This document shows, piece by piece, positions 34,196-42,927 of a stretch of 64,000 nt of DNA. The position numbers and the translations under genes were made by a program. The notes beneath the pieces are model-generated. The model had not been told where the DNA came from and searched no databases. It was given only the letters and a program-made list of their open reading frames with translations. The DNA is from FEN-1219 sp963817615 (GTDB lineage Bacteria; Pseudomonadota; Gammaproteobacteria; Steroidobacterales; Rariloculaceae): assembly GCA_963817615.1 (NCBI GenBank), contig CAWFPH010000001.1, positions 124,001 to 188,000 on the forward strand, written 5' to 3'. Within the stretch, counting starts at the first letter, position 1. Every line of letters begins with the position of its first letter.

Positions 34196-35827
34196 ATGCA
34201 GGTTAAAGCACTAGCGATTGCAGCCGTGTTCTTGGCCAGTCTAGGCGCTGCCTCGCCTGGCTTTGCCGGCGCTTGCGAACAGCTCCGAGAGCTCAAGCTG
34301 TACGGCAGCGTCATCGCTGGCGCGAAGACCGTGCCTGCGGGGCCGTTCGAAACGGCGCCCCCGGTACCGGGCTTGCCCAAGCTGCATTTCGACTTGCCGA
34401 GCTACTGTCGCGTGACGGGCGCGATACATCCGACCAGCGATTCGGACATTAAATTCGAGGTCTGGCTGCCGGTGTCCGCATGGAACGGGCGCTACCAGCA
34501 AGTCGGCAATGGCGGGCTTGCCGGTTCGATTGTTTATGACGGGCTCGCTAATGCGCTGGTCCGTGGCTCGGCCGCCGCGTCCACTGACGACGGACACTCA
34601 TCGGCAATGCCTTTTGAGGCCGAGTGGGCCGTCGGCCATCCGGAGAAGCTCGAAGACTATGGCGACCGGGCCGTGCATCTGACCGCCAAGATCGGCGAGG
34701 CTCTGGTCCGCGCCTATTACGGGAAGCCGGCTTCGCACACGTATTTCATCGGCTGCTCCGATGGCGGCCGCGAGAGCCTCATGGAAGCGCAGCGATATCC
34801 CGAGGACTTCGACGGCTACCTCGTCGGTGCACCGGGAATCGACATCCTCAATGGTGCCATCAGCGACATCAACGTCGTGCGGGCGCTACGTGCGCTGCCC
34901 GCCGATCAACAGCTCGGCCCCGCTCAGCTCAAGGTGCTTTCGTCGAAAGTGCTCGAGCAATGCGACGCACTCGATGGCGTCAAGGATGGCGTGCTGCGCG
35001 ACCCTCGCGAGTGTAAGTTCGATCCAGAGGAAATAGTCTGCAAGCCCGGGCAGAATTTCGAGTGTCTCACGCCGGCGCAAGCCGGGGCAGTCAAGAAAAT
35101 CTACGAAGGGCCGAAGGATGCCAAGGCTGGCGAGCCAGCCGCCTATGGTTTCAGCGGTACGCTCGGTAGCGAGCAATTCACCTGGCCGAACATCCTGGTC
35201 GGCGGTCTCAACGGATTTTCGCTTGCGAACGCGATCTCTCCTGCAGTTGCTACGTTGCTCTACGGCAGATCCGATATCGACATCATGGCTATGGATCTCG
35301 CCGAAGTCGCGCGCGACGCAAACGCACGCGTCGCGCCTGTGATGAATCCGCAGAACCCGGACCTCTCGAAGGCACGCGCGCTGGGAAAAAAGATCTTGAT
35401 GTTTCATGGTTGGGCCGACGCGAACATACCCGCGCAGTATTCGATCGACTATTTCGACGCTGTGACGAAACGGATGGGGAGAGATCTCGGCGATTTCTAT
35501 CGCTTCTTCATGGTGCCCGGCATGCCGCATTGCTCGGGTGCGCCCGGGCTCGGTGCCAACATGATTGCGCTTGGTGCTCCGGACCTTCCGTCTTCGACGG
35601 CTGCGGAACACGATTGGGTGTCTGCGCTGGAGCGCTGGGTCGAACAGGGCAAGGCCCCGGACCGGATGATTGCAACCGAGTTCGATTTGCCCACAACCGC
35701 CGGGCCGTTTGCGCCGGTTCTGCCCGCAACGCCGGTCAAGAGCATGCGGCCGGTCTGCGTCTACCCCAAGCGCGCCTTCTACAAGGGCGGTCCGCAGAAT
35801 GATGCCGTCAGCTTCAATTGCGAGTGA
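34196..35827 (+). CDS. Tannase/feruloyl esterase family secreted esterase
   Basis: A 543-residue esterase with a signal peptide (MQVKALAIAAVFLASLGAAS, likely cut after GFAGA). The family's CS-D-HC catalytic layout is complete: Cys187-Ser188 in FIGCSDGGRESLM, Asp408 in HGWADANIP and His445-Cys446 in GMPHCSG. The two cysteines would form a disulfide joining the Ser and His loops. Relatives split gallate, ferulate or MHET-like aromatic esters; the substrate here is unknown. I chose the ATG at 34196 for the signal peptide. It is convergent with a LysR gene 11 bases away, its plausible regulator. Confidence 0.9.
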   Translation: MQVKALAIAAVFLASLGAASPGFAGACEQLRELKLYGSVIAGAKTVPAGPFETAPPVPGLPKLHFDLPSYCRVTGAIHPTSDSDIKFEVWLPVSAWNGRYQQVGNGGLAGSIVYDGLANALVRGSAAASTDDGHSSAMPFEAEWAVGHPEKLEDYGDRAVHLTAKIGEALVRAYYGKPASHTYFIGCSDGGRESLMEAQRYPEDFDGYLVGAPGIDILNGAISDINVVRALRALPADQQLGPAQLKVLSSKVLEQCDALDGVKDGVLRDPRECKFDPEEIVCKPGQNFECLTPAQAGAVKKIYEGPKDAKAGEPAAYGFSGTLGSEQFTWPNILVGGLNGFSLANAISPAVATLLYGRSDIDIMAMDLAEVARDANARVAPVMNPQNPDLSKARALGKKILMFHGWADANIPAQYSIDYFDAVTKRMGRDLGDFYRFFMVPGMPHCSGAPGLGANMIALGAPDLPSSTAAEHDWVSALERWVEQGKAPDRMIATEFDLPTTAGPFAPVLPATPVKSMRPVCVYPKRAFYKGGPQNDAVSFNCE

Positions 35828-35838
35828 CGTTTGTTGCG

Positions 35839-36762
35839 CTACTTTCTAGTGTGGGCGCGGCTCCTACGGGCAAACGCCGTGCTCGCGCGGCGCAGCATGT
35901 CGCAAAAGTATTCCGCCGCCGGAGTGAGCGGAGTCGCGGCGCGTGTGATCATCACGATTGACGGGCAATGAAGTCTTTCAGCGACATCGACGCGAACAAT
36001 GTGGCCGCGCGCGAGCTCCGCTTCGGCCCACGCGGAAGGCAGCATCATCAGCAGATCCGTGTGCGCGGCGAGCGTGAGGAATGTAAGCCCCGAATGGGAT
36101 TGCGCAACGAGGCGCGGCGGCGGCAGGCGATGCGCTTTGAATATGGGCCCAAGCTCGTCCTCGGGCTTGTCCGTGATCGACTGCGTAACCCACTCGGCAT
36201 CCTTTAGCTCGCGCAGCGAGCGCGCACCGGCAAGCGGATGGCCCTTGCGTGCCAGCACTGCATAGCTCTGTTCGAACAGCGCTTCGATGACAAACTCCGT
36301 ACCCGGACGCTCGTGTGGAACGGGCCCAACATAGCAATCGAGCGTCCCCGAGCGCAGCCCGCCCTCAACCGCCGGAAACCGGCTCTCGATGACGTCGATG
36401 TAGACGCCGGGATACTTGTCGCGAAAGGCCGGCAGTGCCTTGGGCAGAAGTGCGATGTGCGGCACCGTCGTGAGGCACACATTGATGCGCCCGGTCATTT
36501 CGCCGCGAAGTTGCGCAATCTCTTCTTGCGCATGCCTGAGTTCCGCAAGCGCAGCTTCGGCGCGGCGGATCAACCGCTTACCGATCGGCGTCGGGGTCAT
36601 GCCGCGCGCGTGGCGCTCGAAGAGCGCGGCGCCCACTTCACGCTCGAGCTCGCGGATGCTGCGCGTGAGCGCCGGCTGCGCGACGTGCAAATTGCGCGCG
36701 GCGGCGTGCATGCCGCCATACTCGGCCACCGCCAAGAGATCGCGCAGTTGATTGAGTTTCAC
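35839..36762 (-). CDS. LysR-family transcriptional regulator
   Basis: A 307-residue regulator. The N-terminal winged helix reads MKLNQLRDLLAVAEYGGMHA, then the recognition segment AQPALTRSIRELEREVGAAL. The rest is a periplasmic-binding-like effector domain. The start is GTG with AGGAG upstream on the minus strand. It resembles regulators of aromatic-acid genes (GbpR/PcaQ style) in general form only. The tannase gene ends 11 bases away, so regulation of that gene is likely but would act over its whole length. No divergent partner exists, and its upstream region holds att-like copy 3. Confidence 0.88.
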   Translation of the reverse strand: MKLNQLRDLLAVAEYGGMHAAARNLHVAQPALTRSIRELEREVGAALFERHARGMTPTPIGKRLIRRAEAALAELRHAQEEIAQLRGEMTGRINVCLTTVPHIALLPKALPAFRDKYPGVYIDVIESRFPAVEGGLRSGTLDCYVGPVPHERPGTEFVIEALFEQSYAVLARKGHPLAGARSLRELKDAEWVTQSITDKPEDELGPIFKAHRLPPPRLVAQSHSGLTFLTLAAHTDLLMMLPSAWAEAELARGHIVRVDVAERLHCPSIVMITRAATPLTPAAEYFCDMLRRASTAFARRSRAHTRK

Positions 36763-37204
36763 GCTGTAGCGTCTCCTCCCAATGGCAATCTAGATCAATC
36801 GCCGTTGCACCGATAGGTGAGAGCGAAGAAGGTGCCGCGTAACCATGAGTCACCGCAGGTCGGCGGTAGCGTGTTGGCGTCGAGCGGCTTCCTCGAAACC
36901 AGAATGCGAGCGCCGGCTCGCCGCGTGCGTGCTGCTTCAATTCGTAGCAGTGCGACCGTGTGCGTCGCGAGTGGCAAGTGCCGGCGCGCGTTGCGCATCT
37001 TCAACCGTTCCCGTGGCGTGTGGGAAAAGCAGGACACGAAGTGGCACGATGCCCGCAAGGCGCGCCGTTGCTGGGCTGTGGAGCACTCCGGACGCGCCAA
37101 ACTTGCCTAACCTGCGATTTCCGGCGCGCCGCGCTGTTCGAGCGCTTGCGGTGAGAATTCCTTGTCGTAGGAGGGACGGTGTTTGGTGGCCCTCGGCGTC
37201 CACA
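36763..37204. other. Non-coding stretch holding att-like copy 3
   Basis: It includes the LysR promoter side at its left and the repeat 37086-37102. I see no coding region with family character. The right end is the tail of the monooxygenase gene. Confidence 0.55.
37086..37102 (+). repeat. att-like repeat, copy 3 (two mismatches)
   Basis: CTCCGGACGCGCCAAAC differs from copies 1 and 2 at two of 17 positions. It is the right-most copy I find and may mark the old right end of the islet. Confidence 0.6.
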
Positions 37205-39061
37205 TCAGTGCATCGCCCTTCGCCGGACATCCGTCGACTGCGAGACGCACCGGAGCGCCTCGGCAAACTCGCGCGCCGGGTCTGATGGAAACCCGATCGA
37301 ACGCCAGGCGACATAACCATCGGGGCGGATCAGCGATGCGCCAGTCGGACCAATCCCAAAGGTTGTAAGGAAGGCATCAAGGTCGATCGGGTCGAGCATC
37401 GTCCCATCCTCGGTGACTGTTGCCAGCTCTGCCTCTGCCTTCGCGAGCGCTTCGTCGGTGAGTTGCCCCTGCGACAATGCCTGGAGCTGACGCAGGCTCA
37501 TTGATTTGAAGGTCTCGTAATTTGCGTGAGTCATGACCTGGGGCAAGCTGGCGTGGAGCGCCGCCCTGGCCGCCGGATCGGCGGTGATCCGCTTGATCGG
37601 TAGGTCGAGGGCCGAGCCGGCGGTGGCCGGTGCACACGGTGCCGCCGAGCCTCCGATCAGCCTGCAGCGCACCTCGATTCCGACACGCTCGCTTACCTGC
37701 GCCGCTATTGCGCACCAGCGTTGATCCTGGGTCATCAACGTCCAGTCCGGCTGTACGAGATCGAGCGTCGATACTCGTTCCCCGGCCTCGGAGACCCACA
37801 CATGGGGAGCGCGCGTTCCAGGTTGCCCATTCCACTGATCGGGCCGTAACGCAGGCGGCAGGTCTTCTCCGGCACCGAGCACCGCAGCGGATCGGTACAA
37901 TTGGCCCAGCTCCATTGCCTCATCATCGATGATGGGCACTCGCGTGTCTGCCGGCCTCGCGAACTGCACATAGTCAGGTCGCGCGAAGATCTGCCCGTGC
38001 CGCAGCCAGGCGATCGGGATGCGTTCCGCGTCATAGGTAGCGAGGAGATCGGGCGCGGATGTGCCGGCGAGCACGGCTGCCAGCTTCCAGGCGAGGTTGT
38101 GGGCATCCTCGATGCCGGTGTTCGCCCCGTAGCCGCCACGAGCGGGCGGCAGCGTGTGCGCGGCATCGCCGGCCAGGAAGACTCTGCCGGATGTAAATCG
38201 CTTCGCGATCAGCGCGCTCAGTTCCCAACGGCCGGTCGTGATGATGTCGATCCCGAGGTCGGGTCTACCGGTCGCCTTGTGGATCATCGCTGTCAACGTA
38301 GACTCGTCGCGCTCCTCGTCGTCGGAGAACATCAGCAGCCAGCGGCCATCGCGATAAGTGGTCAGCATCGCGGTCAAGTCCCTCCGACGTATCTCGAACT
38401 GACTGACGCCGGATTCCAGATACGCGTCGAGCGGGGCGCGAAACAGAACGCTTCGGATCGTGCGAAGAAACCCGCGTCCATCGCGGCCGATGCCGAGCGC
38501 CCCGCGGATGGGGCTCGCATTCCCATCCGCTGCGATCAAATAATCGGCCCGCGCCGCGTATTCACTGCCATCACGCTCGCGCAGCAAGGCGGTGACTCCT
38601 CCCGCATCCTGCTCGAATGAGACAAGCGCGGTCGACAGTCTGACATCGGCGCCCAGCGCGACCGCCTTGGCCCGAATGATCGGCTCGAGACGATCCTGTG
38701 CAATCGCCGCGCCAGTACAGATGGAATATTCCGCCGGCGATTTCCGTTCCGGAGCGGCGGCGGGCATGTCGGGGGTCCATGCGGCGTCTTCCGGCGCCCA
38801 TTTTCCGGCCAGGCTCTCGACCTTCACTCGGCGTGGACGGCCGAAGCCCGGCGGGATTTGCGGAATCTGCTGCCCGAGACCGATGGCCCTGTAAAGCTCC
38901 ATCGTCCGAGTCGTAAACCCCATGGCGCGGGGATGGAGGGAACTGCCGGGATGCTTTTCAACCAGGACGGTCCGAACCCCGTGCCAGGCGAGAAACGCCG
39001 CCGCCGACAGACCGACCATGCCGCCTCCGACCACGAGCACCGACGTCGATTTCATTGGCAT
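37205..39061 (-). CDS. FAD-dependent aromatic hydroxylase (PheA/polyketide-hydroxylase family) with an inserted helical module
   Basis: A 618-residue class A flavin monooxygenase. FAD motifs are VLVVGGGMVGL (8-18), the DG motif LIAADGNASPIRGALG, and GD motif VFLAGDAAHTLPPARGGYG. The thioredoxin-like C-terminus ends with GASLIRPDGYVAWRS, which is typical. Residues about 491-549, from RITADPAARAALHASL to LTDEALAKAEAELATV, are not part of that family. From memory they resemble a helical module usually at the C-terminus of glycosidases and esterases. ATG 39061 is preferred over GTG 39070 because GGCGGGG then has proper spacing. A TetR gene is divergent. The substrate is likely a phenolic compound. 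Confidence 0.85.
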   Translation of the reverse strand: MPMKSTSVLVVGGGMVGLSAAAFLAWHGVRTVLVEKHPGSSLHPRAMGFTTRTMELYRAIGLGQQIPQIPPGFGRPRRVKVESLAGKWAPEDAAWTPDMPAAAPERKSPAEYSICTGAAIAQDRLEPIIRAKAVALGADVRLSTALVSFEQDAGGVTALLRERDGSEYAARADYLIAADGNASPIRGALGIGRDGRGFLRTIRSVLFRAPLDAYLESGVSQFEIRRRDLTAMLTTYRDGRWLLMFSDDEERDESTLTAMIHKATGRPDLGIDIITTGRWELSALIAKRFTSGRVFLAGDAAHTLPPARGGYGANTGIEDAHNLAWKLAAVLAGTSAPDLLATYDAERIPIAWLRHGQIFARPDYVQFARPADTRVPIIDDEAMELGQLYRSAAVLGAGEDLPPALRPDQWNGQPGTRAPHVWVSEAGERVSTLDLVQPDWTLMTQDQRWCAIAAQVSERVGIEVRCRLIGGSAAPCAPATAGSALDLPIKRITADPAARAALHASLPQVMTHANYETFKSMSLRQLQALSQGQLTDEALAKAEAELATVTEDGTMLDPIDLDAFLTTFGIGPTGASLIRPDGYVAWRSIGFPSDPAREFAEALRCVSQSTDVRRRAMH

Positions 39062-39100
39062 CTTGATCACCCCGCCCGCTGGCGTTCGCTACCGTCTTTG

Positions 39101-39144
39101 TCGATACGGTGTATTGCATAGATGCTATGTAGTGCTTCGATACG
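39101..39144. promoter_or_regulatory. Putative TetR operator between monooxygenase and tetR
   Basis: An imperfect palindrome ATTGCATAG-ATG-CTATGTAGT (39113-39121 and 39125-39133, seven of nine pairs) sits between two direct copies of TCGATACG at 39101-39108 and 39137-39144. It lies in the 123-base divergent gap, where a TetR repressor would control both genes. Confidence 0.5.
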
Positions 39145-39184
39145 ATGATTTGTCAAGCGGCGACGCCTAGCGCATCATGGGCGC

Positions 39185-39904
39185 ATGAGTCTTTCGCCCA
39201 AGCCCAACCGGGGCGAACGTTCACTGCTCTGGGAGAGGTCCGAGCCCGCTGTTCGCGCGCCACCGAGTCCGCTGAGCAGGGGGAAGATCGTGCGAGCGGC
39301 AATCGCGATCGCCGATCGCGGTGGCTTGGCGGCGGTCTCGCTCAGGAAAGTCGGAGCGGCGCTCGATGCGGGGCCAATGCGCCTCTATGGTTACCTGTCG
39401 ACCAAGCAGGAGCTGCTCGACCTCATGATCGACGCCACGTACGGCGAGATCGTCTCCGAAGGGCCGATCGGCGGCGACTGGCGCGATATCTTAAGAACGA
39501 TCGCGCAACGAATTCGCCGAGCGTGTCACGAACACCCCTGGTTCATCGATGTGCTCGGCGGGCGGCCGCATCTGGGGCCCAACGCGCTCACGATGTTGGA
39601 GGCGTCCCTTGCCGCGCTGAACGAGGCGGCCGGCTTTGACGACATCGAGATCGGCATGCGCGCCATCGGCACGGTCAACGCCTACGTGGTAGGCGCCGTT
39701 CGGAACGAGAGCAGCGATCTCAAGAGCAGTATGAACAAGGCGGAATGGCAGAAGGTCTGGTGGCCCTACCTCGAGCGCGTCATCGCGACCGGACGCTTTC
39801 CGATGTTGGCAAAGGTCGTTCGCGACGTCAGGCATCCAGCCCCGGACATGGTGTTCGACAAGGGACTGGAGACTGTGCTCGATGGTTTGGCGGCACAGCT
39901 TTAG
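39185..39904 (+). CDS. TetR/AcrR-family repressor
   Basis: A 239-residue regulator with a 34-residue N-terminal extension, then the HTH (KIVRAAIAIADRGGLAAVSL, with recognition part DAGPMRLYGYLSTKQELLDL). An all-helical ligand domain of the TetR_C type follows (GTVNAYVVGAVRNE). It is divergent from the FAD monooxygenase across a palindromic gap, the common layout for repressor and inducible oxygenase. The ligand is probably the oxygenase substrate or product; this is inferred from position only. Confidence 0.88.
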   Translation: MSLSPKPNRGERSLLWERSEPAVRAPPSPLSRGKIVRAAIAIADRGGLAAVSLRKVGAALDAGPMRLYGYLSTKQELLDLMIDATYGEIVSEGPIGGDWRDILRTIAQRIRRACHEHPWFIDVLGGRPHLGPNALTMLEASLAALNEAAGFDDIEIGMRAIGTVNAYVVGAVRNESSDLKSSMNKAEWQKVWWPYLERVIATGRFPMLAKVVRDVRHPAPDMVFDKGLETVLDGLAAQL

Positions 39905-40029
39905 TGCCCCGCCGTCATCTTAGTGATCAGTTTCATCAACGGTGGGGCTGAGCGCCCTCTCGAGCATCGCAACGAAAGTGGCTGGCGCTCTGAACGCTGG
40001 TGGCATATCTTCGCAGCGGGTGACTGTCG

Positions 40030-40785
40030 ATGGATCGTGACCACCGATGTGAACTTTCCAGCCACGCCGAGCGGCGAGGCCCGCGCCCCGTTCGAATCGC
40101 GCGTCGGCAACTGCTCTCGATAATTGCTCTCGCGACGGTCGAAGTGAGTTGGTCGCGATCGGTGAGCGCGCAAAGATGCGCGACGGTGATCGATCCCGGC
40201 GCGGCGGACGAGCCAGGCGCCGCTCTGCCTTACCGCGACCTCGAACGTGGCGTGGCCCAGGCCTGCGTCGCGGTTTCTGCCCACAAGCGCCGCATAGTGA
40301 TCGAGGAGTTCTTCACCTACGACTGCGCCCGCTGCTCCGCGCTGGATGCCGCGCTCGCCGACTGGCAACGCGCCCTACCGAGCCATGCACACCTGGTCCG
40401 AGTGCCCGCGACATACAGCGCGCTTGCCACGCTGCACGCGGAGGCCTTCTATACGGCCGACAGGCTCGGCAAGGTCGATCAGCTGCACACGGCCCTTTAC
40501 GAAGCCGTCCAACGTGACGGCGAGCGCCTCGATTCCGTCGAAGCATTGGCCGCCTGGTTCGCGAAGCTCGGCATCGATCGCGCAACGTTCGCGAGCGAAT
40601 TCGATTCCCCCGAGGTGTATGTCGAGGTCGAGCGAGCGGCATACTTGAACCGCCGGTACGGCGTGACTACGGTGCCAGCGCTGGTCGTCGGCGGCCGGTA
40701 CCTCACGACGCCCGAGATCGCAGGCTCGAGCGACGCGATGCTGGCGGCGGCTGCGGAGCGAGTCGCGGCTCTCGAGCAACACTAA
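40030..40785 (+). CDS. Exported DsbA-like thiol:disulfide protein
   Basis: A 251-residue protein with a basic then hydrophobic N-terminus (RIARRQLLSIIALATVEVSW) that looks like a signal, possibly Tat-type. The thioredoxin fold carries C99-A-R-C102 in EEFFTYDCARCSALD, and a cis-Pro loop YGVTTVPALVVGG. DsbA-like proteins oxidise cysteines in the periplasm; CARC is not the usual CPHC of E. coli DsbA, so redox behaviour may differ. The start is uncertain, since several in-frame codons precede the signal. It follows tetR by 125 bases. Its tie to the accessory region is unclear. Confidence 0.72.
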   Translation: MDRDHRCELSSHAERRGPRPVRIARRQLLSIIALATVEVSWSRSVSAQRCATVIDPGAADEPGAALPYRDLERGVAQACVAVSAHKRRIVIEEFFTYDCARCSALDAALADWQRALPSHAHLVRVPATYSALATLHAEAFYTADRLGKVDQLHTALYEAVQRDGERLDSVEALAAWFAKLGIDRATFASEFDSPEVYVEVERAAYLNRRYGVTTVPALVVGGRYLTTPEIAGSSDAMLAAAAERVAALEQH

Positions 40786-40828
40786 GGAAAAGACGAGCAT
40801 CCACGCGATGCGTCCGTAAGGGGGATAG

Positions 40829-41896
40829 ATGGGCAATCGACGCGATTTCTTGAAGGTCGGCGGAGCCGCCGGATTGGCGTTGCTCGCGCGCGGTTTCGAC
40901 GCGGGCGCCGCGACGCGCAAGCAGATTCGTGTCGGCGGCCGCCGCGCGCGAGTCGTCGACGTGCATGCGCACTGCGTGTTCCCGGAAGTGGCCGAGCGAT
41001 TGCCCGACGCGCACATGCCGCGGCCGGCCGTGCCGCAGCTCGTGCTCGGGCCTTCCTGGATCGACGCGCAGGATGAGCGCGGTATCGACGTGCAGGCGCT
41101 CAGCGTTAATTTCTACTGGTGGTATGCGCTCGATCCGAAGCTCGCGGCGCAAGTCGTGCGCATGCACGACGAAGGCCTCGCGAAGTGGTGCGGCGAGCAT
41201 CCGGACCGGTTCGTGGGCCTGAGCTCGGTTGCGCTGCAGGATCCTGCGCTCGCGGCGGAGCAGCTCGAGCATGCGGTGAAGGCGCTCGGCCTGCGCGGCG
41301 CTTCGATCGGCGGCCACGTGAACGGCGAGTCGCCGTCGCTGCCGAAATACGATCCGTTCTGGGCGAAGGCCGAAGCGCTCGGCGTGCCGGTGTTCATGCA
41401 TCCGAACAACGCCGCGAACATCGCGCGCGCCGGTGCGCTCGACGGGCGCGGCGATCTCGGCAACGTGATCGGCAATCCGCTCGAGACGACCGTGTTCTTG
41501 AGCCGCATGATCTTCGACGGCGCGCTGGATCGCTTCCCGCGCCTGAAGCTCGTCGCGGCGCATGCCGGCGGCTACTTGCCGTCGTATCTCGGCCGCACCG
41601 AGGTCGCGTGCACAGTGCGGCCGAACGCCGACTGCGCGAACAAGAGAATGCCGAGCGACTATTTTCACGATCAGCTGCTCGTCGACTCGATGGTGTTCTC
41701 GATGGAGGGTCTGCGGCATCTCGTCGCCGAGACCGGTCCGAGCCAAGTGGTGTACGGGTCCGACAAGCCTTACGTCTGGCCCGACACGATCGACCTGATC
41801 GTCGACGCGCCGTTCTTGAGCGACTCCGACAAGCGCGCGATCCTCGGCGAAAACTTGATCGAGCTGTTGCGCATAGAGACCGCCGGTGCGGCCTGA
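40829..41896 (+). CDS. Tat-exported amidohydrolase (ACMSD/decarboxylase-like)
   Basis: A 355-residue amidohydrolase_2 protein with a Tat leader, NRRDFLKVGGAAGLALLARG. Metal-site segments in order: H46-A-H48 (VVDVHAHCVF), His in VPVFMHPNNA, His in LKLVAAHAGGYLPSYLGR, and Asp in QVVYGSDKPYVW. The family contains metal-dependent decarboxylases and lactone hydrolases acting on aromatic or dicarboxylic acids; the substrate is unknown. It starts 43 bases after the DsbA-like gene, so the two may share a transcript. Confidence 0.85.
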   Translation: MGNRRDFLKVGGAAGLALLARGFDAGAATRKQIRVGGRRARVVDVHAHCVFPEVAERLPDAHMPRPAVPQLVLGPSWIDAQDERGIDVQALSVNFYWWYALDPKLAAQVVRMHDEGLAKWCGEHPDRFVGLSSVALQDPALAAEQLEHAVKALGLRGASIGGHVNGESPSLPKYDPFWAKAEALGVPVFMHPNNAANIARAGALDGRGDLGNVIGNPLETTVFLSRMIFDGALDRFPRLKLVAAHAGGYLPSYLGRTEVACTVRPNADCANKRMPSDYFHDQLLVDSMVFSMEGLRHLVAETGPSQVVYGSDKPYVWPDTIDLIVDAPFLSDSDKRAILGENLIELLRIETAGAA

Positions 41897-41940
41897 GCCC
41901 GAGGCTCGCCCGCGGACGCGCACGCCGACCCGGCCGAAAT

Positions 41941-42744
41941 ATGCGCTACAGTGACCGCTCGTCAACAACGAGATCGCCGGTGACATCGGTCAAACATTTC
42001 GTCGACAGGGCCGCCAAGCTGCTCAGGCCCGGCCACGGCGCTGCGGCTCACAGGACGGAGGGCCCGGCGGGCCTCGATGCGGCCGCAAACGCGATCGTCG
42101 AGCGCGTGCGGCCGTTCACGATGACGAGCGTGGGCCGGCTCGCGGGGCTCATCGACGCGGTGCGTTACCTGTCGCGCAATCGAATTCGGGGCGACATCGC
42201 GGAATGCGGCGTATGGCGCGGTGGCAGCATGATGGCGATCGCGCTCGCCCTGCTCGCCGAGGAGGATGTCGAGCGCACGCTCCATCTCTACGATACATTC
42301 GAGGGGATGTCGGAGCCGACCGACCGCGACTTCGACCCGGCCGGCCGTTCGGCGAGGGCACTGCTCGAGGGCGCCGCCAAGGACGACGAGATCTGGTGCT
42401 GCGCGGCGCTCGACGACGTGCGCCGCAACGTCGCATCGACCGGCTATCCGCGCGAGCGCTTGGCGTTCGTCAAGGGCAAGGTCGAGGACGTCCTGCCCGG
42501 CTCGGCGCCGGGCCCACTCGCACTGCTCAGGCTCGACACGGATTGGTACGAGTCGACGCGTCACGAGCTCGAGCATCTATATCCGCTGCTCGTTCCGAAC
42601 GGCGTTCTGATCATCGACGACTATGGGCATTGGGCCGGCTCGCGCCGTGCGACCGACGAGTTCTTCGCGCGACAGGCGTTCAAGCCGCTGCTCAATCGGC
42701 TCGACTATGCCGGCCGGTTGCTGATCAAACCGCACGGCGACTAG
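41941..42744 (+). CDS. TylF/MycF-family sugar O-methyltransferase
   Basis: A 267-residue enzyme of the macrocin O-methyltransferase family. It has the SAM site IAECGVWRGGSMMAIALAL, TLHLYDTFEGMSEPT, and the metal-site segments LLRLDTDWYESTRHELEHLY and LIIDDYGHWAGSR. Characterised members methylate sugars on macrolides; many bacterial relatives lie in cell-surface polysaccharide loci. No glycosyltransferase lies nearby, so the acceptor is unknown. A GTG at 41980 is an equally good start. Confidence 0.82.
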   Translation: MRYSDRSSTTRSPVTSVKHFVDRAAKLLRPGHGAAAHRTEGPAGLDAAANAIVERVRPFTMTSVGRLAGLIDAVRYLSRNRIRGDIAECGVWRGGSMMAIALALLAEEDVERTLHLYDTFEGMSEPTDRDFDPAGRSARALLEGAAKDDEIWCCAALDDVRRNVASTGYPRERLAFVKGKVEDVLPGSAPGPLALLRLDTDWYESTRHELEHLYPLLVPNGVLIIDDYGHWAGSRRATDEFFARQAFKPLLNRLDYAGRLLIKPHGD

Positions 42745-42927
42745 CACCGTCCGCTTACGTTGCGTTCCCGGCACGGTTCGGCCGGCCGCCGAGCGTTTCG
42801 TGTACGCTTCGAGAATGGCGGGCGTTTCGAACGAGCCGCGGGCAACCGCGATCACCCTGGGCTTCGAGCAGGTGCGGCGCAGGTGCGGCGGCGACGAGCC
42901 GGCACGCGAGCCCGCGTTACGGCGACG

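Larger units (their letters stand above)
32373..37102. mobile_element. Probable tRNA-Arg genomic islet, two abutting segments, no integrase
   Basis: The tRNA-Arg 3' end is repeated at 33941 and 37086. The segments so delimited are 32373-33957 (O-methyltransferase) and 33941-37102 (tannase and LysR). By eye, base composition is less GC-rich than in the housekeeping genes on the left. No integrase, transposase or transfer gene is visible, so this would be a remnant or an element moved in trans. The accessory content may extend to the monooxygenase and TetR up to 39.9 kb, beyond the last repeat. Confidence 0.55.
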
